DNA of 64,000 nt, from NCBI RefSeq assembly GCF_014267345.1, contig NZ_JACMYD010000005.1:1-64000 (forward strand), read 5' to 3'. Positions within the stretch are counted from its first letter, which is position 1; each line of letters starts with the position of its first letter. Position numbers and translations under genes: made by a program. Source of the DNA: Corynebacterium sp. zg-331. GTDB taxonomy: Bacteria; Actinomycetota; Actinomycetes; Mycobacteriales; Mycobacteriaceae. Shown here in pieces: positions 25,781-33,218 of this stretch. The notes below the pieces were generated by a model. That model did not search any database. It saw only the letters and a program-made list of their open reading frames with translations, and was not told where the DNA came from.

Positions 25781-26903
25781 TCTGCTTACCCTCCCCGGTT
25801 CTTGCCCAGAACCTCCAAGATTTTAAAGACCCTCCCTTATTGATCCTGCGATCCTTCCTACGTTCCAGGGGTAGAGGTATGTAACCTTCCCGTCCCGTCC
25901 CGGCGAATCCCGACCCGTCACCCTTCGGAGTTGAATCCCGGCTCAATTCCGGCTCAATTTTCTCACCCAGTGAGATAGCAGCGTTATCGCAGGTGGAGGC
26001 GTCATTTTCGTCCGTATGCTCCTCCGAAGTGGGCAGATTAGTGGGATCGTGGTCGGTCGAGATGGCAGTGGCAGTCGGCTCAGTCGAGGCAGGAACATCT
26101 GGTGCGGCGGCACGTGGGGTAGCGATCGGGCCGGTGACCCAATCCGGGGCATCATCGAGGGGATCATCAAACCCAGCAGCAGGCGCAGCAGAGGCACCAG
26201 CCGCACGCTTGATCACCCCGGGTATCGGTAGGCGCGTCTGGCTCGCCGCGATACGCACGCCGTTGTCCCTCGCCCACGAGGAGGCGTTGATGAACTCTGC
26301 GGTCTTTTCGGTGTACCACGGTGTCTCCGGGGCAGGACGCAACGTGAGCTCTTCTCCTCGACCGCGCTTGGAATTGCACGTGCGGCAGGACACCACGAGG
26401 GTATCCACGGTGGAGTCCACATGACCGTTGAGGCTGTCGATGGTCGCACCCCTCCCGGATTTCTGATCGCCCCACTTAACTGATTTGCCACACCAACGGC
26501 ACTGATCCCCGTCCCTGATCTTGACTGGGATCATCAGATCCGGGCGGCGGCCATCGTTCTTCCGGCGGCGGTCAATATCCACCTCCGCCTTAAGCCGCAT
26601 GTGGAGAAGCTCATCGATGTCGGTGATCTTCCACATCTCGTAGCCGTCCTCGTCTGTGATCTTGCTGACGAGTCCCGCGGTCTCGAGGACGTCCATAATC
26701 TCCGGGAAGCGACCTGGGGCGATCATGGCCACCAGTCCCGGATCAACGACGTAGTCCGTGCATTGCTGGGCAGACACCGAGGCCATGAGCACGAGCGCGC
26801 CGTAGGCCTCGTTGCGCAGCGCGATGTTGCCGCCACAGGCACGCAGCAACTTAAACATCATGGGGTGGGTTAGGGTCTCATCGCCGATACGGAGCCAGGG
26901 CAT
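25770..26903 (-). CDS. Phage replication-region protein with zinc/HNH-like motif
   Basis: 377 residues from ATG 26903 (GAAAGGAA upstream). Residues 1-105 resemble the winged-helix N-terminus of phage replication initiators (ETLTHPMMFKLLRACGG). A zinc-binding HNH-like segment follows (CRWCGKSVKW ... SCRTCNSKRG). The C-terminal half is a low-complexity linker with a basic end. A role in replication initiation is inferred from position between clamp-like/WhiB genes and packaging genes. Confidence 0.65.
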   Translation of the reverse strand: MPWLRIGDETLTHPMMFKLLRACGGNIALRNEAYGALVLMASVSAQQCTDYVVDPGLVAMIAPGRFPEIMDVLETAGLVSKITDEDGYEMWKITDIDELLHMRLKAEVDIDRRRKNDGRRPDLMIPVKIRDGDQCRWCGKSVKWGDQKSGRGATIDSLNGHVDSTVDTLVVSCRTCNSKRGRGEELTLRPAPETPWYTEKTAEFINASSWARDNGVRIAASQTRLPIPGVIKRAAGASAAPAAGFDDPLDDAPDWVTGPIATPRAAAPDVPASTEPTATAISTDHDPTNLPTSEEHTDENDASTCDNAAISLGEKIEPELSRDSTPKGDGSGFAGTGREGYIPLPLERRKDRRINKGGSLKSWRFWARTGEGKQNDR

Positions 26904-26980
26904 GGGGGGTTCCTTTCGTTTAGGGGTGAGTAAAACCAGCAAGCAACGGCGCTTGCTGGCAAGGTGCTTTATGCAGCGGA

Positions 26981-27403
26981 TCACCGAAGCTCTGCTGCGG
27001 TGTCAGGGGTATGGGCAGCGCGGTAGCAGCTGCGGCATAGGTTGTCTCTGAAAAGCCGGATTCGGTATTTACTAGGAGGCTGGTCTTTCCGTCTGGTCAT
27101 ACGTCCGCATCCGCGGCAGTGGCTGGTGCGGTCTGCTGGGGTGAGTGCGGCGACAACCCCGTCGATCTCTATACCTAGAGCGCTATACCGCTTGGTGCGC
27201 TTTAGGCAAGCATCGAGTGCGGGGCACTGCTGGCACAATGCGGTGGCCCGAGCGAAGCGGCGATCACGATCTGCCGGGCGCTCATTATGCTGCGATTCCC
27301 ATAAAGAGGGTTCCCCTGCGCGTGGAGCGTAGTCCTCCAAGCAACAAATCGCCTGGTCGAAGCGGCCCATAAAATCGGATTCGATGCGATGCTGGGAGTC
27401 CAT
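26981..27403 (-). CDS. WhiB-like iron-sulfur transcription factor (phage-encoded)
   Basis: 140 residues. Four cluster cysteines are visible: Cys20 or 21, then Cys57, Cys60 and Cys66 (CQQCPALDAC). The following GIEIDGVVAALTPADR takes the place of the G[VI]WGG turn. A C-terminal zinc ribbon (Cys96, Cys99, Cys123, Cys126) is an addition compared with host WhiB proteins. WhiB proteins bind sigma-A region 4 and steer transcription; mycobacteriophage WhiB proteins can interfere with host WhiB. The start follows the upstream stop closely. Confidence 0.85.
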   Translation of the reverse strand: MDSQHRIESDFMGRFDQAICCLEDYAPRAGEPSLWESQHNERPADRDRRFARATALCQQCPALDACLKRTKRYSALGIEIDGVVAALTPADRTSHCRGCGRMTRRKDQPPSKYRIRLFRDNLCRSCYRAAHTPDTAAELR

Positions 27404-27404
27404 T

Positions 27405-28205
27405 TCATACCGCCCTCAGCGGGGAGACAGTCACCCGCGCGACATCCGGGGTGTGGTGGGGCGATGGGGTCTCCCCCGACTGCTCAGCACCCTCATCATC
27501 AAAGGAGCACTCCACGCCACCTAGCAGGGCATCCTCGGAGTCCGGGGTGCCCTCAGCTATCTGGGCTCGGGCGCAGATCACGCTCATCCGGGCACAGCCA
27601 GAGAGCATCAGTACTCGGGTTCTGCGCTCGGGAGTCGGCGGGAGCGCCATCATCACCATCGGCTCATCAAGTGCCATAGCGACCTTTCCTATCAGCGACC
27701 ACTGCTGCGGGGTCAGCTCCGGGACGATCTCGCTGCTTTCCGGTGGGGCCTCGTCCAATTCTGCTGCGAGCCCCTCTAGCGAGACGGGGATGTTTCCCAA
27801 GGTCTCCGGGTGAGCGCGGCGTACTCGTACCTGGCGGATACCCAGGCCCAGGCCAGACTCATCGGTACGGCGCACAGAGCGCTCCCCGATGAGCAGCCCC
27901 ACCCGAGGTTTATCCTCGGGGTCCTCCTTGGCCATCTTCATCGCAGACAGCACACGGGCCTCAGCACGGGTGATCTCCACTGCCTCATCCCGGCCGCTAA
28001 TGATGTCAGCCATCATCGTAGAGACCACCATCGAGAACACCTGCCCATCACCTGCCGCGCAGACATGCAGCATTCCTTGGTGGGTGCGCAGTTGGATCAC
28101 GGCGCGGGGGTCATTGGCCTTGGTCGGGGCCACGGCGATAGCGGCGCGCAAGGCCGTGGCAAATTCGCCTGCGTCTACCACGATCTTGGAAATGTCAGTC
28201 TCCAT
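27405..28205 (-). CDS. Phage early protein, possibly a DNA sliding-clamp relative
   Basis: 266 residues from ATG 28205 (AGGAGG at 9 bp). The N-terminal part (VDAGEFATALRAAIAVAP, then a ligand-like strand MLHVCAAGDGQVFSMVV) resembles DnaN-type clamp domains seen in actinophages. Similarity is weak and the C-terminal 50 residues are acidic and disordered. Called an early replication protein by context; the clamp identity is tentative. Confidence 0.55.
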   Translation of the reverse strand: METDISKIVVDAGEFATALRAAIAVAPTKANDPRAVIQLRTHQGMLHVCAAGDGQVFSMVVSTMMADIISGRDEAVEITRAEARVLSAMKMAKEDPEDKPRVGLLIGERSVRRTDESGLGLGIRQVRVRRAHPETLGNIPVSLEGLAAELDEAPPESSEIVPELTPQQWSLIGKVAMALDEPMVMMALPPTPERRTRVLMLSGCARMSVICARAQIAEGTPDSEDALLGGVECSFDDEGAEQSGETPSPHHTPDVARVTVSPLRAV

Positions 28206-28347
28206 GAGATACGTCCTCCTCATCCCAAAAAGGCAACTGCCCAGGGGCCATAGCCTCATAGGTGGGGGTGCTGATCCAGCGGTGAATCTGCTCTTTGCGG
28301 GTGGTGGGCAGGCTGGCCCACCAGGTATCCGGATCCATCTCGCTCAT
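28195..28347 (-). CDS. 50-residue early protein
   Basis: A short ORF beginning MSEMDPDTWWASLPTTRKEQ and ending EEDVSHGD. The start overlaps the upstream stop (ATGA) and its end overlaps the next gene, so it fills the gap in a tightly packed operon. Tryptophan-rich and acidic. Function unknown; it was found by reading the gap between the two larger genes. Confidence 0.65.
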   Translation of the reverse strand: MSEMDPDTWWASLPTTRKEQIHRWISTPTYEAMAPGQLPFWDEEDVSHGD

Positions 28348-29084
28348 GCGCGTAGCTCCTCAACCTGGCCGTCGCCGCCGAGGGCATCCCAAGCGTCCTC
28401 ATCGTGCAAGACCTCGGGGACACCCTCGACCTGCCAACGGCCCCGGCGCAGTTTCGTGGCCACGATAGGCTGCATGCCGTCATGACCTCGGACCACCGCC
28501 TGCGACTCTAGGACAACGAACTCGCTCCACCCGATCGGGGTGGCCTCAGCCAAGACTGGCTTAGCATCATCGACTGCTGCGGGCGTCTCGGTGCCACTGG
28601 GGTGTGCCTCCTCCGGATACTCGTCTGCCTCGTCCTCCACCACAGCCTCATCGTCCTCATCTCCCTCGATAGGCAGGAGCTCCTCCCAGTCCGCTGGCGG
28701 GACAGGATGCCCCCGGTAATCCCAGGCCCTGGCCTGGGAAAGCACCGTGATCTCGTCGAGATCTACAGTCACCAGGTCTGGGGACGGCGACGTGGAGGAG
28801 CACAACATCGCTCGGGCATCGTCGATGACCGCGACAGCCACCCACAAGCCCCTGTGTCCCTCGATAAGGCAGAAAGCTCCTGGTAGGTGAGCGCGTTCAG
28901 CGGCAGGCAGGTCAGCGGCGGTCGTGCGCGGGATCATCTCAGCGATGGTCTCCGCCAAGGCCGTGGCCATCTGGCCGGCCTCCGGTAACCCGCCGGTGTG
29001 GCATGCGGCAATCAGGACGTTGAGGTCCTGGGCGATCTGGCGCAGGTCAGCCTCGGCCACGGTAGTCGTGCGAGTAGTCGTCAT
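28344..29084 (-). CDS. Hypothetical early phage protein
   Basis: 246 residues from ATG 29084 (AAAGGAGA upstream). A helical N-terminus is followed by a beta-rich central domain, an acidic linker (EGDEDDEAVVEDEADEYPEE) and a small beta C-terminal domain. No family recognised. It belongs to the early operon and overlaps both neighbours by 4 bp. Confidence 0.65.
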   Translation of the reverse strand: MTTTRTTTVAEADLRQIAQDLNVLIAACHTGGLPEAGQMATALAETIAEMIPRTTAADLPAAERAHLPGAFCLIEGHRGLWVAVAVIDDARAMLCSSTSPSPDLVTVDLDEITVLSQARAWDYRGHPVPPADWEELLPIEGDEDDEAVVEDEADEYPEEAHPSGTETPAAVDDAKPVLAEATPIGWSEFVVLESQAVVRGHDGMQPIVATKLRRGRWQVEGVPEVLHDEDAWDALGGDGQVEELRA

Positions 29085-29371
29085 TGCGAGTCTCCTTTGG
29101 TGATTCCTAGTGCAGCACGCAGGTGCGGCGGGCAAGGGATGCCTCTACGAGTCGGCAGCCCGGTACAGGCAGTGCGGTGGTGCGCCCACAGGGGTGTGCC
29201 CTCAGCGTGGGCGACATCTAGATCCACATCGCTTAAGCGGCGGACCCTCCCCGGGGAGACCTCCTCGTAGACTCCCTGCGGGTCAGGCGAGGGAATCAAC
29301 GCGATCTTTTTCCCATTGGTGGTGGTAGCCACGCGGATAGGCTGGCTACAGACCTTGCAGTAGCTGGGCAT
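29081..29371 (-). CDS. Small zinc-binding early protein
   Basis: 96 residues. An N-terminal CKVC pair (YCKVCSQPIRV) and later cysteines (TACTG, IPCPP) suggest a zinc ribbon. The middle segment VYEEVSPGRVRRLSDVDLDV is beta-like. Overlaps the next gene by 4 bp. Function unknown. Confidence 0.6.
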   Translation of the reverse strand: MPSYCKVCSQPIRVATTTNGKKIALIPSPDPQGVYEEVSPGRVRRLSDVDLDVAHAEGTPLWAHHRTACTGLPTRRGIPCPPHLRAALGITKGDSQ

Positions 29372-29503
29372 CTAAACCACCCCGAGAGCCCACATCATCG
29401 CGTAGGCAATCACGCCGAGGATCACGGCAGTGACCAGGATGGTGGTGAAGGGATCACGGCGCCGGCGCGGTATGCGGTGCCTGGGGTACGCGCGGTGAGT
29501 CAT
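29372..29503 (-). CDS. 43-residue single-TM early protein
   Basis: A very basic N-terminus (HRIPRRRRDP) precedes one hydrophobic helix (TTILVTAVILGVIAYAMMWA). The ATG overlaps the upstream stop by one base (TGATG) and its stop abuts the next start. Position and coupling support a real gene. Function unknown. Confidence 0.6.
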   Translation of the reverse strand: MTHRAYPRHRIPRRRRDPFTTILVTAVILGVIAYAMMWALGVV

Positions 29504-29748
29504 CAGGCTGCCTCCCGTTCGTATTCAACTGGGGCCGTGGCGGCCTTCTCTGCGGCGGGATCAGGGATCACCTGGTAGGCCTTGATCTCGGCATCAAGGC
29601 GGGTGATGATCGCCTCAGCTTTGGTGAGGTCATCATCCATAGCGTTGTTGGCGGTGATGATCTCGGCGATCTTTTTCTCTTGCCGCCACTGGGTCCAGGC
29701 CACCAGAGCGAGGGCTGCCAAGCAGATCAGAACGAGGGTGAAGCTCAT
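29503..29748 (-). CDS. Single-TM coiled-coil early protein
   Basis: 81 residues from ATG 29748 (AAAGGA upstream). One N-terminal transmembrane helix (SFTLVLICLAALALVAW) is followed by a charged coiled coil (EKKIAEIITANNAMDDDLTK). Function unknown; membrane-anchored early proteins sometimes affect superinfection. Confidence 0.62.
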   Translation of the reverse strand: MSFTLVLICLAALALVAWTQWRQEKKIAEIITANNAMDDDLTKAEAIITRLDAEIKAYQVIPDPAAEKAATAPVEYEREAA

Positions 29749-29814
29749 GAGGGGTCCTTTCTCGAGGAGGTTGAGGGCGTGTGCCTTCCCCAGCACGCGC
29801 CCTATGCGGGGTGG

Positions 29815-29997
29815 TTAGGCGATTTTGTAGGTGCCTTCTTTAGCCAGGCCGTCGATCTCGTCGCGGATGTAGAGCAGCTTGCGGGGGCTGATCCGTACCC
29901 GGGAGATACGGCCCTGGCGGGCATACCGGCGCAAGGTGTCCGGGGAGACATGCAGGTGCTCGCACGCCTGTGCCACGGTCATGTATGCCTGGGTCAT
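29815..29997 (-). CDS. Excisionase-like HTH protein
   Basis: 60 residues with a MerR/excisionase-type winged helix (MTVAQACEHLHVSPDTLRRY, then RQGRISRVRISPRKLLYIRD). Such small proteins bend DNA at attachment sites for prophage excision or act as early regulators. It is ATGA-coupled to the preceding small gene. Distance from the integrase (about 4 kb) leaves a regulatory role equally possible. Confidence 0.8.
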   Translation of the reverse strand: MTQAYMTVAQACEHLHVSPDTLRRYARQGRISRVRISPRKLLYIRDEIDGLAKEGTYKIA

Positions 29998-30161
29998 CGC
30001 TGTTCCTTTCGAGCCGGTGGGATAGTGCGGGTGGCCGCCGCGCGGGCGCGGGCCTGCTGGATCGGGGTGGTCTTAGGCTCCCGGGCGGCACCGCGCATGC
30101 GTTGGTGGGCGCCGCCACGGAGACGGCCACGGCGGAGAAAATTCGCCATTTCCCGGATCAT
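29994..30161 (-). CDS. 55-residue very basic early protein
   Basis: Starts MIREMANFLRRGRLRGGAHQ and ends ARKEQR; strongly arginine-rich. The ATG overlaps the upstream TAA by one base and its stop overlaps the excisionase-like start (ATGA). Probably DNA- or RNA-binding by charge only. Confidence 0.6.
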   Translation of the reverse strand: MIREMANFLRRGRLRGGAHQRMRGAAREPKTTPIQQARARAAATRTIPPARKEQR

Positions 30162-30691
30162 TACTGCTTCCTCCCGGTAGAGTCCTGGTCATGGGTTTTC
30201 TGCTTCTCGTCTCGTCCCGCCGCCGCGTCGAACTCCCCGATGTGGTTCTGGCTAACGCTTTGGATGCCGTTCAGCTCGCCTTCCTGCGCCGGGGGTTGGT
30301 CTCGGTGTGCTTCTGGGAGGGGGACCAGGGCGGCTACGTCCAGGTAGATGCGTCCCGGGCCGTCGATCCCAACGAGAGAATCAGCAACGGCCGTCAGGGG
30401 GAGTACGGTCTTGCTGCGACGGCGGTTTATGCCGGAGACTCTGATGAGGCGGAGGCTGCCATCGACGAGATATTCGTCGAGAAGCTCGCGGACCTCATGG
30501 AGAAAACGGGAGGCTGTCTTGTTATCTCCCGCGATCAAGAGCTTGTCAGCGACCTTGATACGGCACGGCACATACTCCGTGGGGCCACTCGGATCAGCCG
30601 CCCCATCCTTGACCACCCCGGGGTCTAGATCCCCGTGCCAGTCGGCCTCATCTTTGGGTGAGGCCTCGTTGATTTTTTGATTATTGAGCAT
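30161..30691 (-). CDS. Hypothetical early phage protein
   Basis: 176 residues, start preceded by AGGAGAAG. The folded-looking middle (RIKVADKLLIAGDNKTASRF, then GRIYLDVAALVPL) is followed by a polar tail. It is coupled to the genes downstream. A convincing 145-residue ORF lies antisense (30191-30628), so the strand choice rests on the ribosome-binding site and operon overlap. Function unknown. Confidence 0.58.
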   Translation of the reverse strand: MLNNQKINEASPKDEADWHGDLDPGVVKDGAADPSGPTEYVPCRIKVADKLLIAGDNKTASRFLHEVRELLDEYLVDGSLRLIRVSGINRRRSKTVLPLTAVADSLVGIDGPGRIYLDVAALVPLPEAHRDQPPAQEGELNGIQSVSQNHIGEFDAAAGRDEKQKTHDQDSTGRKQ

Positions 30692-30771
30692 GGGTTTTCT
30701 TCTCCTAGTCCCCCTCTCGCCGGGTAGCGTTACCGCTAGGGCAACCAGCCCTGGGAGGGAGGTGATTATCT

Positions 30772-31101
30772 ATGGCTCCGCAAGAGATTTCGTTTGAAGA
30801 GTTCGAAGATTTCTTCGATGGACGTGACGGTGAAGGTGTAGCGACCTTGACTGTCGGTGACTGTGCCCTCAATGGGCATCCGTTGCTCATCGAGTACCTG
30901 GCAGCACGAATTGAGCGAATCCTTGAATCGGATCGGGGGTTCGACTGGTTGGAATTCGGCACGGGCAAGCCGGACGCGCCCTACAGGTCGGTCTTGGTCA
31001 CTAGTTCCACACCGATCACGATTCAATGGCCACCCGGTTTTGAACCGTTCGTTCAGCCGAATGAGCTGGTTGAGAAACTTCAAGGAACAGACACGAAGTA
31101 G
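30772..31101 (+). CDS. Small acidic phage protein on the opposite strand
   Basis: 109 residues with a strong ribosome-binding site (GGAGGTGAT) 6 bp upstream. Starts MAPQEISFEEFEDFFDGRDG. Acidic, mixed alpha/beta pattern, no recognised family. It lies against the direction of the early operon, so it could be expressed in the lysogen. Function unknown. Confidence 0.6.
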   Translation: MAPQEISFEEFEDFFDGRDGEGVATLTVGDCALNGHPLLIEYLAARIERILESDRGFDWLEFGTGKPDAPYRSVLVTSSTPITIQWPPGFEPFVQPNELVEKLQGTDTK

Positions 31102-31178
31102 TCTCACCAACCCTGCGCGTATAGGTGTGCAGCCACCGAGCGCGCGGGGGCTTTGCTTCCCATTCATAGCTCTCACCC

Positions 31179-31406
31179 CTACGCCGCGAGGGGTTCTGCT
31201 GTGCGGACAACCGCAGCGCGAATGTCCGTGATTCGGGCGGCTTGGATGAGCTTCATCGCGGTGGCGAAGCTGGGCTGCCGGCCTCGGCGGATTCCACTGA
31301 TGGTGCCGAGGGAGAGTCCTAGCTCGCGGGCGAGATGCTCGTCGGAGCTTAGGCCTCTGTCGGCGCGGATCTTGTCGAGCACCTGTGGTCGTATCTGATA
31401 GGTCAT
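31179..31406 (-). CDS. Cro-like HTH regulator
   Basis: 75 residues from ATG 31406 (CGGAGGTG upstream). A compact XRE-type helix-turn-helix is clear (SSDEHLARELGLSLGTISGI, RRGRQPSFATAMKL). It is the first gene leftward of the divergent control region and faces the repressor gene, as Cro does. It probably represses the lysogenic promoter. Confidence 0.82.
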   Translation of the reverse strand: MTYQIRPQVLDKIRADRGLSSDEHLARELGLSLGTISGIRRGRQPSFATAMKLIQAARITDIRAAVVRTAEPLAA

Positions 31407-31417
31407 GGACACCTCCG

Positions 31418-31557
31418 AGTATGCAACGTGCGTTACATTTCGCAAATATACATATACAGCGCGTCATGCGCAACAGTGCCTGGAAAATTGCCTCCCCAAC
31501 AGGGGAAATGTGGCTTCGCATGTTGCGCACACACCTCAGTGCGTGTACATTTGCGCA
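31418..31557 (+). promoter_or_regulatory. Divergent lysis-lysogeny control region with two operator-like sites
   Basis: Two related sites are visible: TGCGTTACATTTCGCA (31429-31444) and TGCGTGTACATTTGCGCA (31540-31557), both TGCG...CGCA palindromes. The leftward promoter is TTGCGA (31440-31445 complement), a 16-bp spacer and CATACT (31418-31423 complement), overlapped by the first site. The rightward promoter is TTGCGC (31523-31528), 18 bp and TACATT (31547-31552), which would start at or next to the repressor ATG and is overlapped by the second site. Confidence 0.6.
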
Positions 31558-31559
31558 GC

Positions 31560-32102
31560 ATGGAACACACGAAGTGGTTCACCCGACTCACCAACGGAGC
31601 ATCAGCGCTGGCAGCCTCAAAGCAGGCATCGCCGCAGCTCAACAACGCCACACTTTCCCGACAGCTCAACCGAGGAACCTTCAGCGCCGAAGTAGTCATC
31701 GCGCTCGCACGCGGCTACAACGCCTCCCCCGTAGAAGCCCTCGCACAGACTGGCTACCTGCGCACCTCTGAGGCGACAGGCCAGGCCCCCGAGGCCATCG
31801 CGCAGCTACTCAGTGATCAGGATCTGATCCGGGAGCTGGCGCGGCGGATCGACGATGATGCCAGCGCGTGGAGCGACACCTTCGACCACACCCTCCAGTC
31901 CGCCACCACAAGCGTACCCGCTGCGGAGGATGATTTGGCCGCTCGGCGGGAGGGAAAACCCGAGGCGAAATCCGAGACAGGCGCCCCGGCGGCGGCTTAT
32001 GATGATATGAGCGATGATGAGCTGATTGATCGGATTAACGCTGGTCAGGAGCGGATCGTCGCGCAGAAGCGGACTCCCCCGCTTGAGGAGGAGTGGACCT
32101 AG
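31560..32102 (+). CDS. Prophage repressor (CI-like), probably leaderless
   Basis: 180 residues from ATG 31560, with no ribosome-binding site and a promoter ending a few bases upstream, so a leaderless transcript is likely. Residues 1-65 look like an XRE-type helix-turn-helix (SPQLNNATLSRQLNRGTFSA). The rest is an acidic linker and helical tail (DDMSDDELIDRINAGQERIV). It is followed by an ImmA-type protease gene, the standard partner that cleaves such repressors upon damage. Confidence 0.75.
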   Translation: MEHTKWFTRLTNGASALAASKQASPQLNNATLSRQLNRGTFSAEVVIALARGYNASPVEALAQTGYLRTSEATGQAPEAIAQLLSDQDLIRELARRIDDDASAWSDTFDHTLQSATTSVPAAEDDLAARREGKPEAKSETGAPAAAYDDMSDDELIDRINAGQERIVAQKRTPPLEEEWT

Positions 32103-32118
32103 TCGCTAGGGGTCAATT

Positions 32119-32526
32119 ATGTCCAGTACCGGGGACGTGCATCTGGATCGGTGGGCAGAGGAGCTGGGCGTGGTCATCGTGGACACTCCTCGGCTGCACC
32201 CGAGGCTAAATGCGTGCTATCACCACGGCGCGCGGCGCGTGTTCGTCTCGAGCCGGATTGATGGGGTGACGCGGCGGTGTGCGATCGCGCACGAGCTTGG
32301 CCATGCAGCGTATGGGCATGAGCGCGCGGAGGACGAGGAGTACACCCAGCGGCAGGAGCGGCAGGCGGACCTCGCCGCGCTCGAACGGCTGATCACCGTG
32401 GAGGCGTACCGGCAGGCTGAACAGGCGGTGGGGCATCACCCTAGCGCGATCGCGGCGGAGCTACGGGTCACCCCGTACTACGTGGAGCTGTGGCGCAGCC
32501 GCCACCAACGAGAGTCCAGCGCGTAG
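32119..32526 (+). CDS. ImmA/IrrE-family metallopeptidase
   Basis: 135 residues. The zinc motif HELGH is at 58-62 within CAIAHELGHAAYGHE, with a downstream glutamate (ERQADLAALERL). It follows the repressor by 16 bp. In the ICEBs1-type switch ImmA cleaves the repressor after damage; the same is inferred here. The C-terminal segment (AELRVTPYYVELWRSRH) looks like a short recognition helix. Confidence 0.85.
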   Translation: MSSTGDVHLDRWAEELGVVIVDTPRLHPRLNACYHHGARRVFVSSRIDGVTRRCAIAHELGHAAYGHERAEDEEYTQRQERQADLAALERLITVEAYRQAEQAVGHHPSAIAAELRVTPYYVELWRSRHQRESSA

Positions 32527-32614
32527 GGCTGACTCTAGACACAGGTGCTCTGACCACGTTTTCTTTATAAAATTTTACCTCCTGGTTGTGTACCAGCACC
32601 GCGCGCTATAGACT

Positions 32615-32725
32615 AGTCAACCTAGGCACCAACCCGAAAAGGATCAGAGCTGGGTTCCCGAATGGGAGTAGGGCTTTTACGTCCGAGAATTCCTTTGCCC
32701 CAGGGGTCGGTGCCTATTTATTTTA
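32615..32725 (+). ncRNA. Candidate structured small RNA with own promoter and terminator
   Basis: In a roughly 300-bp gap without genes. A perfect 8-bp closing stem TAGGCACC (32623-32630) / GGTGCCTA (32709-32716) encloses about 78 nt. Inside are AACCC/GGGTT (32631-32635 with 32652-32656), TCCC/GGGA (32656-32659 with 32664-32667), and GGGC/GCCC (32671-32674 with 32697-32700). The loop AAAGGA (32638-32643) can pair with TCCTTT (32691-32696), making a pseudoknot. TATTTATTTTATG follows the closing stem, like a terminator, and TATAGACT upstream could be a -10. Family unknown. Confidence 0.5.
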
Positions 32726-32822
32726 TGTAAAGCCTTTTACTAACACGACCAAGGCACCCGTATAGTGGCAGAATTAGTAAAGATTTCAACCCACCGGGAT
32801 CGAACAGAGGCACTACCTCCGA

Positions 32823-33218
32823 CTATTCAGATAAACTAAACGGAAATATAGCTTTCACCACAATACATGCTACAACAAATATAATCATCGCTATCACGAT
32901 AAAGCGAAGCGCTAGATCTAAAAAGGTGCATATTTTTGATACCCACGCATGATCTTTGCAGTAGGCGGCTATTCTTTCTTCTTCTGTGGGACTGTTGTAT
33001 TGCCTTACAGCACGGTAGGCGATATAGTCAAAAAATGGGTTTACGGATAGTAGTGAACTCAGCGCCGCACCACCCGGTATGGAATCAATCCCACCAGATG
33101 ATACGGACAAAGATGCAGTCTGCGCTGACCTATCCACCTCCTCACCTTGGCTATATAGTGAATCAAACTCACCTTGGCTAACCTGGTAGCTTTCGCCACA
33201 GGGGTCATCTGCGCTCAT
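32823..33218 (-). CDS. Hypothetical C-tail membrane protein paired with an ImmA-like protease
   Basis: 131 residues. A soluble polar N-terminus (about 1-55), a helical part and a C-terminal transmembrane segment (about 104-126, RFIVIAMIIFVVACIVVKAI). ATGA overlap with the ImmA-like gene upstream. AT-richer than most of the prophage. It may be a substrate or anchor of that protease; no function is known. Confidence 0.65.
   Translation of the reverse strand: MSADDPCGESYQVSQGEFDSLYSQGEEVDRSAQTASLSVSSGGIDSIPGGAALSSLLSVNPFFDYIAYRAVRQYNSPTEEERIAAYCKDHAWVSKICTFLDLALRFIVIAMIIFVVACIVVKAIFPFSLSE

Noticed and set aside
30191-30628. 145-codon plus-strand ORF as the main gene at this place
   Set aside because: No good ribosome-binding site, and the minus-strand gene has one and is coupled to neighbours. 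Kept only as a finding because composition does not decide.
30766-31530. 254-codon minus-strand ORF through the Cro-like gene
   Set aside because: It is in another frame than the clear helix-turn-helix at 31179-31406 and has arginine/proline-rich shadow composition.
32785-32815. Possible tRNA fragment (ACCGGGATCGAACA) near the candidate RNA
   Set aside because: The T-arm stem does not close and no acceptor or anticodon arm can be formed.
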